Made by a program: the position numbers and the translations under genes. Source: Voacanga thouarsii (lineage: Eukaryota > Streptophyta > Magnoliopsida > Gentianales > Apocynaceae). Taken from it: a DNA stretch of 64,000 nucleotides. Shown one piece after another: positions 47,348-59,917 of this stretch (its first letter is position 1; each line of letters starts with the position of its first letter). Location of the stretch: NCBI GenBank assembly GCA_026120185.1, contig JANUWF010000008.1, positions 3,224,001 through 3,288,000 of the forward strand. Direction: 5' to 3'. The notes beneath the pieces are model-generated. The model was not told where the DNA came from. It did no database searches and saw only the letters and a list, made by a program, of their open reading frames with translations.

Positions 47348-47407
47348 GGTCGCATTTCTATAAGGCGACCCTATTATTTTATAGGGTCGCCTTATAGAAA
47401 TGCGACC
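47348..47407. repeat. Perfect 27-bp hairpin, 6-base loop
   Basis: The arm 47348-47374 (GGTCGCATTTCTATAAGGCG...) is the exact reverse complement of 47381-47407, with loop TATTTT. It lies at the right border of the MULE and begins and ends with the GGTCGCAT word of the other border palindromes. As RNA it would form a strong 27-bp stem. Confidence 0.95.
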
Positions 47408-48096
47408 ACGCTACAAATGGAATTCTAAAAAACTCCGCCCCACTGTCGTAATATCAGATCAAAAGGACACCATTTAATGGAAATCCCGGCTAGAATGGTA
47501 GGAGCTATTCTCCTTCTGTCTCGTTCCACAAAGTGATTGTTCGGGATGGCAGTACGACACCATATATGAACTTTTTTCCTACCAACTATTTTTCCCCCAA
47601 AATGATTATTTTAAATTTTTATTTTTCTTCAAATTTTTTTAAAAACATTTCATAATTACTTTCTTCAAAAAAAACATTTCACAATTGTGAGTGAGAAAAA
47701 CCCCTCCCCTTCCTCCTCCCCCCCCCCCCCAAAAAAAAAATACAAAAGAAAATTTAATAGGATAAAGTAACAAATTAACATTATATATATAATTTAATTT
47801 GAAAAATATTTGCAACTAAATTGATCATCATAAAAATATAAAATGTTTTGTCGTAAATAACAGAATTATTTCTAACCAACATTTTTTGTTGGAAATATAA
47901 AATTTTAATGGATAAAATGTAATTATAACTAAATTAGTCATAGTAAAAGATGAAATATTACATCAAAAATATAGACTTACTTCCAACCATTTATTTTCAT
48001 TGAAAATGCTAAATTTTTGTTACAAAACTAATAAATACTTAATCATTTGCAACAAATTATTTTCATTGGAAATAATAATACATTTACTACTAAAAT
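47408..48096. other. AT-rich region with C-run/A-run and degenerate repeats
   Basis: A poly-C run followed by poly-A at about 47715-47750, then AT-rich sequence with loosely repeated words (TTTCATTGGAAAT, TTTTGTTGGAAATATAAA, TTGCAACAAATT; 47860-48080) that may be degenerate subterminal repeats of another DNA transposon. No ORF. Confidence 0.4.
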
Positions 48097-48565
48097 CTAG
48101 CCCCCACAAAAGAAATGGTAGCGGAAACCATCTTCCCTTGTAGCACTAATTGCATCCTTGGACACACCATTTAGCTTCAAGGAATCATATATCTTGAGAA
48201 AGTTGGAAATATGCACATTCGGATCCTTATGTAATAGTTTGTCAAATTGCATAGTTTGTTGCACATTTTGAATAAAAGAAGATTTCAGCTCAAAGTTATT
48301 TACATCCACTCTTGGCCTTAATATGTTTTAACTCTGTCCCATGAAGAAAAGGCCTTGCATAATGTCCCATAATCCTCCTTCCATTTCCATTACTACCCTA
48401 AGCTTCTTCTGCATGAATTCCAACATGACCACCAAGATTTGTCATATTCTCTAAGTCCTCAAAGTGAACACCTCCTTGTTTAATGTATCTTTCTTTCCTC
48501 AGCCTTCTCAGTGTTCTCTCTATGTCTGGATCAAAATCTATAATAGCACTTTGAATTCTTGTACT
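48097..48565 (-). pseudogene. Athila-type gag N-terminal fragment
   Basis: Minus-strand reading from about 48560: IIDFDPDIERTLRRLRKER, then a linker with stops, then the open part 48097-48309 (70 codons) VDVNNFELKSSFIQNVQQTM, LLHKDPNVHISNFLKIYDSL, KLNGVSKDAI. The block NNFELK...DPNVHISNFL...NGVSKDAI is typical of gag in Athila/TAT gypsy elements. It ends abruptly near 48097 in unrelated AT-rich sequence, so the rest of gag is deleted. Confidence 0.8.
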
Positions 48566-49100
48566 TTTGTACAAGAGAAATTATCCTTCAAGAGAAGCAC
48601 AAAAGATCACTAACTTCAAATATATTCAATCAACCTTACAATTGCAAAACAAAACCTAACTCAATGAAAGAGTAATAATTCCTTAACAATTTATAAGAAT
48701 AGACAAAATTCAAGCATAACTCTAAGAAAATCTCTAAAAGTCTAATTCATGGATCATTACCATATTCCATAATTCATCTAAATATCCATATTTAAAATCC
48801 CAATTTGAAACAAAGTAAACATAATCTCCCTAGGAAAGTATCACTTCTCTTGGCTGCCATCTTTATTCCTTGGCATCTACTGTAGCTCCATAGGCATCCT
48901 AGGGTAGTCCCTCTTACCTTGGCCGCCATCTTTATTCCGCATATTTTAAATATTTACAAATTTTTCTTGTTCATCTTTATTCATCTTCATTTGGAAATTT
49001 TCATTTCCTAACAAAAATAAGATAACAAGTGTGTGGTAAGTAGTAATTTGGGTAAGAAATTACCTCAATTAGAGTACAGAAAATACTATAAAATATATAT
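48566..49100 (-). other. Probable leader upstream of the Athila gag fragment
   Basis: No coding signal. It lies 5' of the gag start in minus sense and contains two copies of a TTGGCYGCCATCTTTATTCC block (near 48857 and 48919). No primer site was recognised. Confidence 0.35.
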
Positions 49101-50290
49101 GTGAGGAGCACTTATTATCTAAGGATGGTAGATATCATTGAGAGGGGTGTTAGTATATTTCTTCTGTCTCAATAATGGGTGCTATGTAGAAGGATATTTT
49201 AGTCATTATACCTATAGGTCGGAGACACTGCTAAGCGCAACATTGTCTTTGGGACTAATATTTTCTTATGGTGATATTATAAAATATTTAAAATGTAAAA
49301 TATAGCTATTTGTATAGTAGAGGTATTTTGGTCATATTAATAGTAAAGAATAATATGTCTTTTGATCCTTGGGTAACCCGTAAAGCCTAGTTATTTTTTA
49401 GCTAAGGATATGATCTTGAATAAATGAGTTTTATTTTATTTAGTAAGTCTAAATTATTATTGGGTTGACATAAAATAAAAGGCCCGAGAGAGAATTAATT
49501 AAAAGCTTAGTTTATGGATTAATTAATTATTTAAGCCCAAATGGAGTAATTAAAGTTAGCCCAGGCCTAAACTAGAAAAAGGCTTTAAGGGAAAAGATTG
49601 GTACATTTAAGTTATTCAATTATTCATTTTGGGCTTATTCTGGTCCAGGATTAAATAAATAATTAAAAACTGACCCAGGAATATGGACTAGAGCCCAAGG
49701 GAATAAGCCCTAGCCCAACTGGGCTAGCACTGGCCTGCCAAGGCCTTGAGTTGGACGGCTGGGGACTTTTGGTTAGCCTTAGTTGATCACTTAATGAGGT
49801 AGGGTTTTTAGCTAATATATATTTTATTTTATTTTATCAGGGTTGACAGACGTTGCATCTGAAAATTAATAAAAAAAAAAAACCCTGAGGCACCTTCTAT
49901 ATACCTTGGCCACCTCTCTCCTCTCTCACTCGTCCCTCTCTCTCTCTCTGTCTACCATAGGAAATCTTGAAGCTTTCTAGAGGAGCTAGTTCTCTCTTGA
50001 TTTCTAGTTAATAGAAATTAGAGAAAAGTGTTCTTGATTCTACTTTTTAGTAGTGCATCAAGAAATGACCTTTTATCTCAACCCTAAGCTATCGCCAGTC
50101 AGTATTGGGTAAGGTTATACCTCAAAAGATCAAAGGTTGGATCTTATACAATAGAACACAAGATTGGCTGGACAAGAGCTAGAATCTTCGAAAAGATACC
50201 AATAGTTCAACAACATGCTACACAATCACAACCTAAGCTCTCCACAATTAAACCAAAGAGAAAAGGTAATTTTTTAAAAGTTTTCCATTG
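49101..50290 (+). repeat. Copia-type LTR family, third sense-oriented copy
   Basis: Matches the repeat at 10690-11340 directly and the inverse of 12600-13250: shared phrases around GATGGTAGATATCATTGAGAG, CTATGTAGAAGGATATTTTAG, and ATATGTCTTTTGATCC. Ends with a TC-rich leader (49915-49955) and AAAGGTAATTTTTT near 50275. Divergent from the other copies. Family (copia) inferred. Confidence 0.5.
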
Positions 50291-50329
50291 TGTTATTTTT
50301 TGCCTTTTTTATTGCCACGATCCTTTCAT

Positions 50330-51600
50330 GAACTTCATTGACCAAGCCTACATAGACAAATATGAAAAGTGTAAGGTTAGACCCTTTTGGCCCAATGATA
50401 TATAGACCATTCTATCCTATAATACTTCAAGATTAATGATGAAGTAACTAGCCTTCTCCATGAATTAGGTTAGTTCTTTAACATCTTTGAGCCTATGTTT
50501 GGGAACTTGATGTTAGAATTCTTAAGTACTTATATTTTTGGGAGGGAATGTCTTGAAGTGGATAATCAATATACCATTGGTTTCTGTCTATGTGTTCAAA
50601 CTTTTAACAAGTCTATCCATTAATTTGGTATAGCCTTATGATTTTATGCCAAATAAGATAATCTTCCTTCCCAAGTTTATTTTACTAATGCCATTCAAAG
50701 CGTAGTTTTTTGGAATGCCCATACTATTGGCATGAAATAAAGAGTCCAAATATCTAAAAGTAGCCAATTTACCTTTCTTACCCTTCAATACCTTCATAGA
50801 TTAATTACCCATACCGTGGAGGTAGGAACGAGAGTGATAGGATCGTGACTTAGAGAGATTTGTTCCACCTGTGGTCTATTGTTTCATGAACCTCCTATCA
50901 ACATCACCCTTCCTTTTTTGCATCCTGTCTTGATAACATATATTCACAAAAGAAATGTGCTATATGTACTTTACCCTATATCATTAGATTGGCCAAGAAT
51001 CTTCGTCTAATAAGAGATATGGGATTGGAGGTGATTGTAAGAATGGTATCCTTAAAATTTTCAACCATCCTAAAGATGCATTGGTTAGAAAAGTTAGGCA
51101 TAAGTAATATATTAAGAGTTGGGAGAGATGAGGAAGAAGAACAACAACAAATTGAGCTACCTAAGGATGATATTCCACCACCTATAGGTCTTAATACATC
51201 TTCTATGCTTGTGCCACCATCCATTTCTAGACCCTATGACTGCTATGATAGTTGTGATGAGTGGGATGCACGATACAATATAGTTGGATTTTCAAAATAT
51301 GACCTAGCGTCTTGATGATTTGGCACAACATTTTGGCTAATGTTTTGCTTACCTGGACCAACAATAGTAGCAAGTTCAAAGGAATATAGATTTCATGTGG
51401 CGAAGTTTTTGATAATGTTAATCTACATTTAGGGTGGATGGAAATAAACTTACATGTCTATTTTTAGTCTATCCATTTTCACCTACCCCTGATGCCCCGT
51501 TCTTTTATTGCAGGTACTTCTCAACCTTTTCCATTGGAGGTGCCTACTAATGATACCATACCTGATGTTGATGATGACCCTTCGAATGTATGGGATTAAA
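50330..51600 (+). pseudogene. Athila-type ORF in env position, degenerate
   Basis: Reading from 50330 in several frames gives NFIDQAYIDKYEK, VRPFWPNDI, GNLMLEFLSTYIFG, VLEVDNQYTIGF and VQTFNKSIHQFGIAL, which fit the Athila protein of unknown function. The open part 50989-51315 (108 codons: MAKNLRLIRDMGLEVI, DEEEEQQQIELPKDDIPPP, YDSCDEWDARYN) would be its C-terminal part with an acidic/Gln-rich stretch. A pyrimidine tract ending TTATTGCAG (51497-51511) looks like a splice acceptor just before a short tail (VLLNLF or, in another frame, TSQPFPLEVPTNDTIPDVDD) that ends at the stop near 51597. Function unknown. Confidence 0.65.
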
Positions 51601-52439
51601 GTGGCTTTGTGTTCCTTTCCCTTGTCTTTTTTTTTTCCCCCTTCATTTTCTTGTATTTTTTTTATTTACTTTTCTTTTTGTTGTTTTGAGAAGCCTTTGA
51701 TTCTTGGGATGTACTTATTTTCTCATGCTTTTTCTTGTCCCACATATTTATATCTAATTTTCTGGATATTATCGCAACAACTTCTAATTGGTGGCTAGCA
51801 AAGCTTGGCATTTATATCACACTTGAACTTGGGAAGTATCATTCTCCTCTCACCCTTATTATTTTTACCCTTTTGGTTGTGTTTATTGTCTTTGTTTTGT
51901 CCATTGAGGATAATATATGATTTAAGTGTAGGGGAGAGAATTTTGATTTCTTTTTCAAGAATTTTAGCCAATTTTTTGCATATTTTTTACCTTTTGGTGA
52001 TTTTTGTTAAATATAGTGGAGGTGGTTCTTTTCTTTAACTTTGGAATATGATTTGATGTTTATTTAGTTGAGTTTGATTTTAGATAAACTCGTATATTAG
52101 GTTAAGTATGTACTAAATTTTGAGAATTTGGTTAACCTTATTTATTTCTTAATAGATGAGTGAAACTTTTGTCTTTAAGATTAGGTATAATGATGTAATA
52201 GAGTAAAGTAAAGAATATGGGTTAATTTTTGTTTGGTGAATATATAAACTAATCCTAAAATTTGGGCATTAGTAAATAGAATAAGGTATGGAGTATAATA
52301 TCCACATACTTGAAATAGGAAAAAAAAAAAAAAAAGAGAGAGAGAGAGAGATGAAAAGGAAAAGAAAGGAAAAAAGATATGAATTATGAAAGAAAATTTT
52401 CTGATTGCATTGTTTTTTTTTTTTTTTCCTGAAGGGAGT
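51601..52439 (+). other. Athila 3' non-coding region with purine block
   Basis: At 51904-51935 it reads GAGGATAATATATGATTTAA then GTGTAGGGGAGAG, the block found after the last Athila ORF. The following 400 bp (52000-52390) are repeated at 61620-62010, so both are the same element region. It includes (A)n/(GA)n runs at 52320-52350. Confidence 0.7.
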
Positions 52440-53311
52440 ATGAATGAATATGAGAAGAGGTTAATTTAGTGCCTAGGGATCACAAAACTGCAATTGGTTG
52501 AACTTTAGCTAATATTAAAGGAATTAATCCATCTATATACATGCATCGCACACTCTTAGAAGATGAGACTAGGTCATCTAAAGAGGGACAAAGAAAGTTG
52601 AACTCTCTAATGATGGAAGTAGTAAAAAATAAGGTTTTGAAATTGTTAAAAGTTGCTATCATTTATTCTATTACTGATTCTGTGTGGATGAGTCCAATTC
52701 ATGTAATACCTAAGAAAACCAGTATAAATATTATTGAAAATAAGAAAGGTGAAAACATCCCCACTAGAATTCAAAATGGAAGGAGAGTTTGTACAAATTA
52801 TGGAACACTTAATTCATCCACTAGAAAGGACCATTTTTCCCTTCCCTTCATGGACCAAATGTTGGAATGTCTTTCTGGACATTCTCATTACTGTTTTTTA
52901 TATGGGTTTTTTAGGTACTTCCTGCCATAGAACCTGTGGATCAAGAAAAATTCACTTTTACATGCCTTTTCGAGACTTTTGCATATAAAAGAATGTCATT
53001 TGGTCTTTGCAAAGGACCAGTCACCTTTCAAATATGCATGCTCTCCATATTTTTTGACCATATGACTCACATTATTGAATTCTTCATGGATGATTTTACG
53101 ATTTATGAAAACTCTTTGATGCATTTCTTGATAATTTGGAACGCATTCTAAAAAGATGCATTGAAATTAACCTTATTTTGAACTATGAAAAATGTTATTC
53201 TATGGCAAATCAAGGTTTAGTTTAGGAGATGTTATTTTAGCTAAGGGAATTGAAGTTGCAAAGCTAAAATTGATGTAATTAAATCTCTCTCTCTCTCTCT
53301 TATCCTTCTAA
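52440..53311 (+). pseudogene. Athila-like reverse transcriptase, interrupted
   Basis: Strong plus-strand match to the Athila RT: HKTAIGW near 52480, ANIKGINPSIYMHR, LNSLMMEVVKNKVLKLL, VWMSPIHVIPKKTS, PTRIQNGRRVC, RKDHFSLPFMDQMLECLSGH, YCFL, then after frame changes EKFTFTCLFETFAYKRMSFG, KGPVTFQICMLSIFFD, and FMDDFTIY with the two catalytic Asp intact (about 53089-53106). It ends at KAKIDVIK then LSYPSN, exactly where a gypsy LTR begins at 53312. The expected next segment (connection and RNase H) is absent here, but RNase H sequence appears at 61505-61600. Confidence 0.88.
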
Positions 53312-56300
53312 TGTAAAACCCCATCTAAGACTACTCTTAGAGTAAAGGAAGGGACTACATTTCATAGCATATTAAATGAGCATATGTTTTTCATAATATA
53401 ATTGAATGTGTTTTATGTGGATTACACGTGTTCTTGATAAGTGTTTATGGTGATTAGGAATTTTATTAAGAGTTGAAGGTTTTGGAATATGATATTGGAG
53501 GAAAAAAAGGTAGTTTTGGAATTAGGAGAGAAGGGAATTATTTTGGAAGGATATGAAAAAAAGAATTAATTTGGTGAAGTGGTAAGAGCTTGGTGAACAA
53601 TTCCTAACTACTTGAGTTCAAATCCCATTGGAGGCAAGATTATTTTAGTTATAATCTCTTCTACTTCTTAGACCAAATTTTATAACCCAATAATCATTTG
53701 AATAGCTTCTTATATTCCTTATACATAGGAATGATGTTCTAAGAAGTTTAAAAATTAGATTCTCCTAATTTATTTATTCTTGTCCTAAGGAAAATCTAGC
53801 TTACCTATTTTTATGGTTATGTCCACATTAATTTGAACTTAAATTCTTTTTTTTCCCCTTTATTTGAATTCTCCTACTTAGCAGCTTATGTATTAAACTC
53901 TTGAGTTTGGTTTTAACTCCAAAATTCCAGCCTTGGTTGAAGGTGTGATGGCCGAAATTTAGGAGGGGAAAAAGGAAGAGAATTGCATGGAAACTCAAAA
54001 ACTAAGTTTGAAATGGTCTTGCACCCTTTTGATTTCAAAACAATCATAATTCTCTTCTAAGCTTTCTCTTAGCGAGATTTTGGTTAACCAACTCATGGAA
54101 TGGCTAGAAAGTTGACTTCATGCACACCTCTTGGTTCTCACCTCTCTTGAGATCAAAATACATAGCTGGTTTTCCTCCCAAACCATTTGCAAAATAACCT
54201 TCATTAGCTTGTCCAAATTTAGAAGATTGTTTTCTTCTTGTTTATGCACAAATTGTACTCAACATGACATCTTCATCCTTTTCCTTTTCTTTTTCCATTT
54301 CAACCGGCCAAAACACCTTGGTACACCTCTAAATGCTTCAAAAAAAAAAACAAAACAAAAATAAAGCAACAAATCCGCAATTTAAACTCTTTTGAATTCA
54401 AATGAAAAGCTCAACCACTTCCTACGATTTCTCCATACATTTGAACCTTTTATAACTATAATTTTTTTAACAATCATGGTATTACATAATCAATTTTCTT
54501 TCCTTCTTCTCCACCATAATTTCAACTCTCTTAATGTACTAAGCTGATCACTTCTTCTTCCTTCACCATGACAACCAAAAAACACCATTGAAACACCTCT
54601 AAACGCTCATAGTTTTCCTCCATTCAAATTAGTTTGAATTCAAAATTAAAAACCTTGAATTTCTACTTCATATCCTCAACTAAAAAGGTGGCTAACATCA
54701 TCTTGTGTTACCAGATTTTTAGCCTTCAACCTCTACCATTTTTGGCCAGCATAAGCACAAGAACACCACGTTTTTCTTCCTCCATTTTTTCTTCATTTAC
54801 TAATCTCATTTCAACAAACTCCATTAACAACTTATCATCTCTTCAAGCACCATTATTTTTCCAGCATTTCTTAGATTTTTTTTTTAAAATTCAAAAACCC
54901 TATTTAGTTCCTATAAATCCCCCCTAGTATTAGCTAACCGAAACACTCCACAAGACTCCAACCATTCGACCACTTCACATTTAATAGAACTCACACACTT
55001 CTTACATTTGCTCCTTAGTTCCCCCAAGAATACCAAGAACACACACTTCCTTTTTTTTTCTACCTCTCCCTTATTCATAAGCACTCTAGATCACCTCACA
55101 TCACCTAAACAAACCAAAATACTATTAACCCTCTTCAAAGTCACGAAGCATAACACCAAACACACCAAAAATTTCCTTCCTCTAAGATCGAAGCAAGCCT
55201 CATAGTCAAGGTAGTATTCAAGTTCAAGAGCTATCCTTGTTTTCTTCTTTTTTCCTTCTACATTTTTATTCTTCTTGGAATGAAACTCATGTTCCTCTTG
55301 GTGTACTTTTTTTACTTGATTTGGGTGGAAACTATTCAAAGGAGGTTGAGGTTTCGACACTGAAATAATCAAGATCCCTTGGTCACCAAGACATTTCATT
55401 CTAATGGACCAATCTTCAAACAAGTAACTCCTAATTTAATTCTTGTTTTCAAAAAACTCAAGTTGTGTAGAATGATATCATAATGAGATGTTGAGATGAT
55501 GTATTTGGGGAGTGATCTATTTTATTTTGTAGTGGTGGTTTTTGAGGAGGAAATGGTGGTATATGTGATTTCTATAGATAGAGAATGGGAGATATTATAG
55601 TTGTTATATGTTGCCTTTATTTTAAGGATGTAATATACGTTTGAGTATATGGCATGATTAAATTGTGGTTTTGTTGTGATATCATTGTTGTGATCTTCAA
55701 GTGATATGTGATGAGGTGTTTTATGAGGCATATAACACTATGAATAGAATTTATATAAATATCATTTATGTTATGAATTGACCTAGTTGATACTATGGAA
55801 ATTTTTATTATTATTTTTATTGCCATTATTTGTATTATTTTATTATCAGTATTAAAATTATCATAATTATTAATGTTGATATCAAAATTCTAGTATGCCC
55901 AAATATCAATTAATGTTACTTGATCCATTATTTAGCGTTAGTAAACGACTATTTAATAATATCTTGTATCTATTAACCAGTCACTATTTTTTGAAAGAAA
56001 ATATACATATAGTTTACCAGTTAATACATGTGTATGAAATCTATTCACTGTAAAATTACTATTTATATTATAAAATACCAATGACTTTTTTTTTATTTGC
56101 TAGTTATTAAAGAGCATATTACTTATCCTTATTGGACATTAGTTGTAGTACATTATTTAGTTATTGTTGGATGTTGTTGTCATTGTTATCATTAGAGAAT
56201 TTTGGGTTATGGATATATGGTTTTAAATACTTGTACATCGGGAATATGCTTTCATATCTGACAAGCTATGTTTGGCATAAAGTTATTAGTTGAATCAAAT

Positions 56301-57598
56301 TAGTTGATGTCTTGATGATAGCAGTTAAAAATTTTTGGTGTTGTGTTAATATAAGTGTTGATTGGAATTTGTTAATAAGGATTGAATCATCGGGAATGGA
56401 TTTATATGAGATAATGTATTTATGATACAAAGGTTATTGGGTGAATAGTGACATATAGTGTATATTTCCCCCAAACGGGACTAGACTTCATTGATCAAGA
56501 CACTAGGAGATTTTTTTTAAAAGATAAGAGGATCAAGTATATCCTTGCATAAAACTATTTGCTATACAAATGTGCTTCTGCAAGTCAAGGATTATGTTAT
56601 TGTAAAGACTTTGTTGAGATGCAATTATGGTTATTTCGCATTTTCTATCAAAATAAAGTAGTTTTACCAAACAAAGACCTTTCAAAACAAATATTAGATT
56701 TTTTTTTTTTAAATCAGATTTCAAACTCAGACTTTTTGGAATCATAATTACAATTTTAAGGTAACGCTCTTGATTAATTTTTTTCAAGTAGGATAAATAA
56801 AACATTGAGTATTCAATAAGAGTAAGCTAATATTACTAGACTTTGAAGGTTAGAATAAGTCTTTTAACAGGAAGCCACCTCCAGAAGATAAGCTCCGATT
56901 GATGAGGTGACAATACTAGTTAGTCAAACTAGTCCGTGCTAGTATCTCAGTCCATGTGGACTATTTTTTTTCCCAGAATGGACAACCGGTAAGTTAGGAT
57001 GTAGAGATGGAGGAGTATCTCACCCAATGGGCCAATCACCCACTTATATTGTGATATAGAGTTTCACAATACATTGTCATGGTATAGGGTTTTAGATCCG
57101 TGATTATGATGTAGGGTTTTATTATTGCTTTTGTTTTGAGTGGTTTATTTCTTTTCGAAGTTGTATACCTTTTTTGTGATACTAATATAAAACACCACTC
57201 AATATTCAAAATTAATTATTTTGACTTGCAGACTTTTATTGTGACTTGCTCAAAACTACATATACAAAATGTTTCTTCAATTACATAAGCACACACAAGA
57301 CTTACTGAGAAATTTTTCTCATTACCGTTCATGTCAAGTTTTCAGGACAATTCTACTTTGAAGGTTCAGTTGCTTTGAGAGCTGAAGATCTCAATTTGAT
57401 TTGATTGTATTTATTCCTTAAGGGACTTTATTTATTCATTTACTCATTTAAAGACTTGTATAAGCATTATTTTTGGGTTGTATTTTGAACTTAGAATGTT
57501 TCCATCCTTATTCCTTTTACCTAGTTTTAATGACCATTTGTCCTAAAGATGGAGTGACATCCCTACCTTTTAGGGTACGTAGATAGTGGAGTGGTTCA
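53312..57598 (+). repeat. Tekay-like 5' LTR, 4287 bp
   Basis: Starts TGTAAAACCCCATCTAAG inside the Athila RT and ends GGTTCA, followed by a primer site. It follows the solo LTR at 23578-27942 throughout: tRNA-like boxes at 53576-53627, TC- and AT-rich zones, the ATTTCCCCCAAACGGGACTAG block near 56465, and the GGAGGAGTATCTCACC block near 57012. The normal terminal GTGTTACA is changed to GTGGTTCA. ORFs inside (54131-54364, 54634-54927, 55008-55205 and others) lack domains. Confidence 0.88.
53576..53627 (+). promoter_or_regulatory. tRNA-like A/B-box pair in Tekay 5' LTR
   Basis: GAAGTGGTAAGA (53576-53587) and GAGTTCAAATCCCAT near 53613-53627. Confidence 0.5.
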
Positions 57599-57600
57599 AG

Positions 57601-57613
57601 TAGTATCAGAGCC
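57601..57613 (+). other. Primer binding site, tRNA-Met type, one change
   Basis: TAGTATCAGAGCC, two bases after the LTR end; differs from the canonical TGGTATCAGAGCC by one G to A. It shows that this LTR is a 5' LTR on the plus strand. Confidence 0.88.
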
Positions 57614-57697
57614 TAAGGTTAGATAACTTTTAACATTATTTAGATTTATATCATTAAGTATTATAATCTCTTGATCAACCTAAGTTGTTTATGTTAT

Positions 57698-58136
57698 AGG
57701 ATGGTTAGAATATTCGTACTTGTCTTTAGGCATTGGCCTCTAGGATATGGTGACCCACCAACCCCAATTTACCTAATAGACCCACCCTCTTCTGACCCAG
57801 AGTCAGAACTCGAGTTAGGCTGGTTTGAGTTAGAAAGTAGCGATGAAAAAATAGTGATTGAGGAACCAAACCCTAGTCCATCTGCAGATGGTGAAAATGA
57901 GAAGATAAGATCGAGATCCCTGAGCTAGAGTTATCAGAGTTGGAGAAAAGTGAGGAGAATGTGCAGATGATAGACCCTAGTATACCAAAGATTAACTTAG
58001 TTACTAATAGTAATGGTAAGGAAGAGGCACCTAGTGCAGATAGTGAAAGAGAAAGAAGAGAGGAGGAAGTCGATGCTAACGATGAAGGTGGTGAGGAGAT
58101 GGATGATACTATGCTAAGGGAGAGGAGGATGTAGAC
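57698..58136 (+). pseudogene. Tekay gag leader ORF, interrupted
   Basis: Two open stretches (frame through 57671-57928, then 57940-58134) give an acidic Ser/Pro/Glu-rich sequence: MVRIFVLVFRHWPLGYG, then LIDPPSSDPESELELGWFEL, and further Glu/Asp-rich runs. The same layout occurs on the minus strand at about 8930-9120 next to another primer site, so it is an N-terminal extension of gag in this family. Gag proper is not reached: the reading ends near 58170 where copia LTR sequence begins. Confidence 0.6.
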
Positions 58137-58174
58137 ATTATTGATGGCTAGAGAGGAGAGGAGATGATCGACAC

Positions 58175-59830
58175 TGTATTAGTATTATGCTCTAGAGGCA
58201 ATCACACGTATTCTGCATATTTTGCATTATTAAATAAAACAAGACATTCTTTATCTTTTAGTTGTTTTTATTTATACTTTCATGTAAAATAACGGTTAGA
58301 TAAAGTCCCAAGTACAACATTGTATTAAGAAAATCATTATGTGAGATTCTTACTAAATTGGATAGTGTACATACTTAAATTATCCCTAGTCATAGTATTA
58401 ATAAGGTAGGACACCATTAATATATTAAGACTAGCACGTATTATACATTCTGATTTGATCAGGAGGTGGTTTTCACATCCGTGAGTATTGTGATACACAA
58501 AGTTAACACGTAGATGCTTGTTATTTGAACAAGTACATTGAATGACCTGACTGTGAGATAATCACATGAATAACTATTTAGTACCAGTAATAGAATCTTA
58601 TCATAGCAAATGTGTAAATATTCTTAGACTTGAGATATTCGAGGTACTTTATTTGCTAAGTGTTGGACGTTGATTCCAATCTCTAGAGTCCTAACAAACC
58701 GCCTATGGGGTGGATATTGGGTACAACATGAAGTAAATGAAAGTAGTTAAGAGATCAATAAAGGATTCACCATTCCTAATAGTAGAAACGAATATTTCAC
58801 GGCTACTTGTAGGAATCACTACTTGAAAAGTCCTTAGCCAAAGTGATTGTATATTGAAAATGGTTCCAATTGATATATATGGTGAGTAATAGATTCTGGA
58901 AACAAGTACTAAAATGTTTGGACCAGAATTAATTATTCTAGAAGGAGTTGGCATTAATTCTGTACACCAAACTGAATGAGATATTGTATGGTAAAAAGAG
59001 TTTATTGTGTTGTTATTTGCTATTGAAAGGTTTATGTCAAGCCACTTGACTTTCTAAACTTTTGGATGGTCATGATGTGTTTCTAGATACCGCTCATGAT
59101 CTGTTGAATATGGATTTATTAATTAGAGAATTAATAAATCAATCCTTATTAGAATTAATAAGTTAATTCTAAAATTTATTAAGGATTATTAATTTTAAAG
59201 ATGTTTAGATTAATTCATATTTTGCTACCAATAGTCCGAAAAACCTAATAGGTCATGCACAATAGAGGATTAAGTGCTAAAGATGTTATTTGATAACATT
59301 ACAGGGTTGATTGTGAAAAGAAGAATTTGTTGTGATCAAATTATAATTAGTTATAATTTGTGGGTTATATTGTAATTAATAATAATTATAACAATTATTG
59401 GCAATTAAGAATCCATATATATTATGGATTCTAATTACCAAAAAGATATACAGATGATATATTATGATATACTTCCCATGGGATTATGATTTTTGCACAG
59501 AAAGTTTTTTTTTTTTTTTAGAAAGAAAATTGAGAGCTCTCTTTTCATCTTCCTTTTCTGAAAAACAACAAAACCTAGCCGCTAGTTTTTAGTTTTGCTA
59601 CCACAAAACTCTGGTGATTCTTCCATGCTATTATCATGTGGACTATATTGGAGACAATCCAACACTTAGGTTGTGGTGTTTTGACGAAACAACAAAGGAG
59701 ACAATCTCTATGTTTTGGCTAGATCGCGCCTTCAGAATAGAAAAAAAATTTGCTTTACAGAGACATTGGAAGGTATTTTTCTTCACCTATTTTTTATTCC
59801 TTTTAACTCATAAGAGTGATACTCGTGCTT
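58175..59830 (+). repeat. Copia LTR, probably complete or nearly so
   Basis: The first 530 bp match 15448-15967 (TTATGCTCTAGAGGCAATCA block), and the copy continues past the point where that one is broken. It has AT-rich U3-like sequence, a poly-T at 59506-59520, a leader-like block (CCTAGCCGCTAGTTTTTAG), and ends near 59830. No primer site was recognised. Sits in the gag leader of the Tekay-like element. Confidence 0.65.
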
Positions 59831-59917
59831 GAAATTCCTGTGTTTCTTCCACTACATAAATATGTTTTGCATGGGGAATTCCTACACACTGACGATGAGG
59901 AGGAGGAGCCAGTTGTT

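Larger units (their letters stand above)
43849..47407 (+). mobile_element. Mutator-like element (MULE) remnant with palindromic borders
   Basis: Encloses the transposase pseudogene 44194-47054. Both outer edges carry short palindromes built on GGTCGCATT...AATGCGACC: left at about 43850-43872; right at about 47251-47273 and 47278-47302, plus the perfect hairpin 47348-47407. I did not find long terminal inverted repeats or a 9-bp duplication, so the limits are provisional. The placement of the palindromes on both sides of the transposase is the main argument for these borders. Confidence 0.6.

Noticed and set aside
55091..55423. 110-codon minus-strand ORF
   Set aside because: Inside the Tekay 5' LTR, opposite to its sense, without a known motif.
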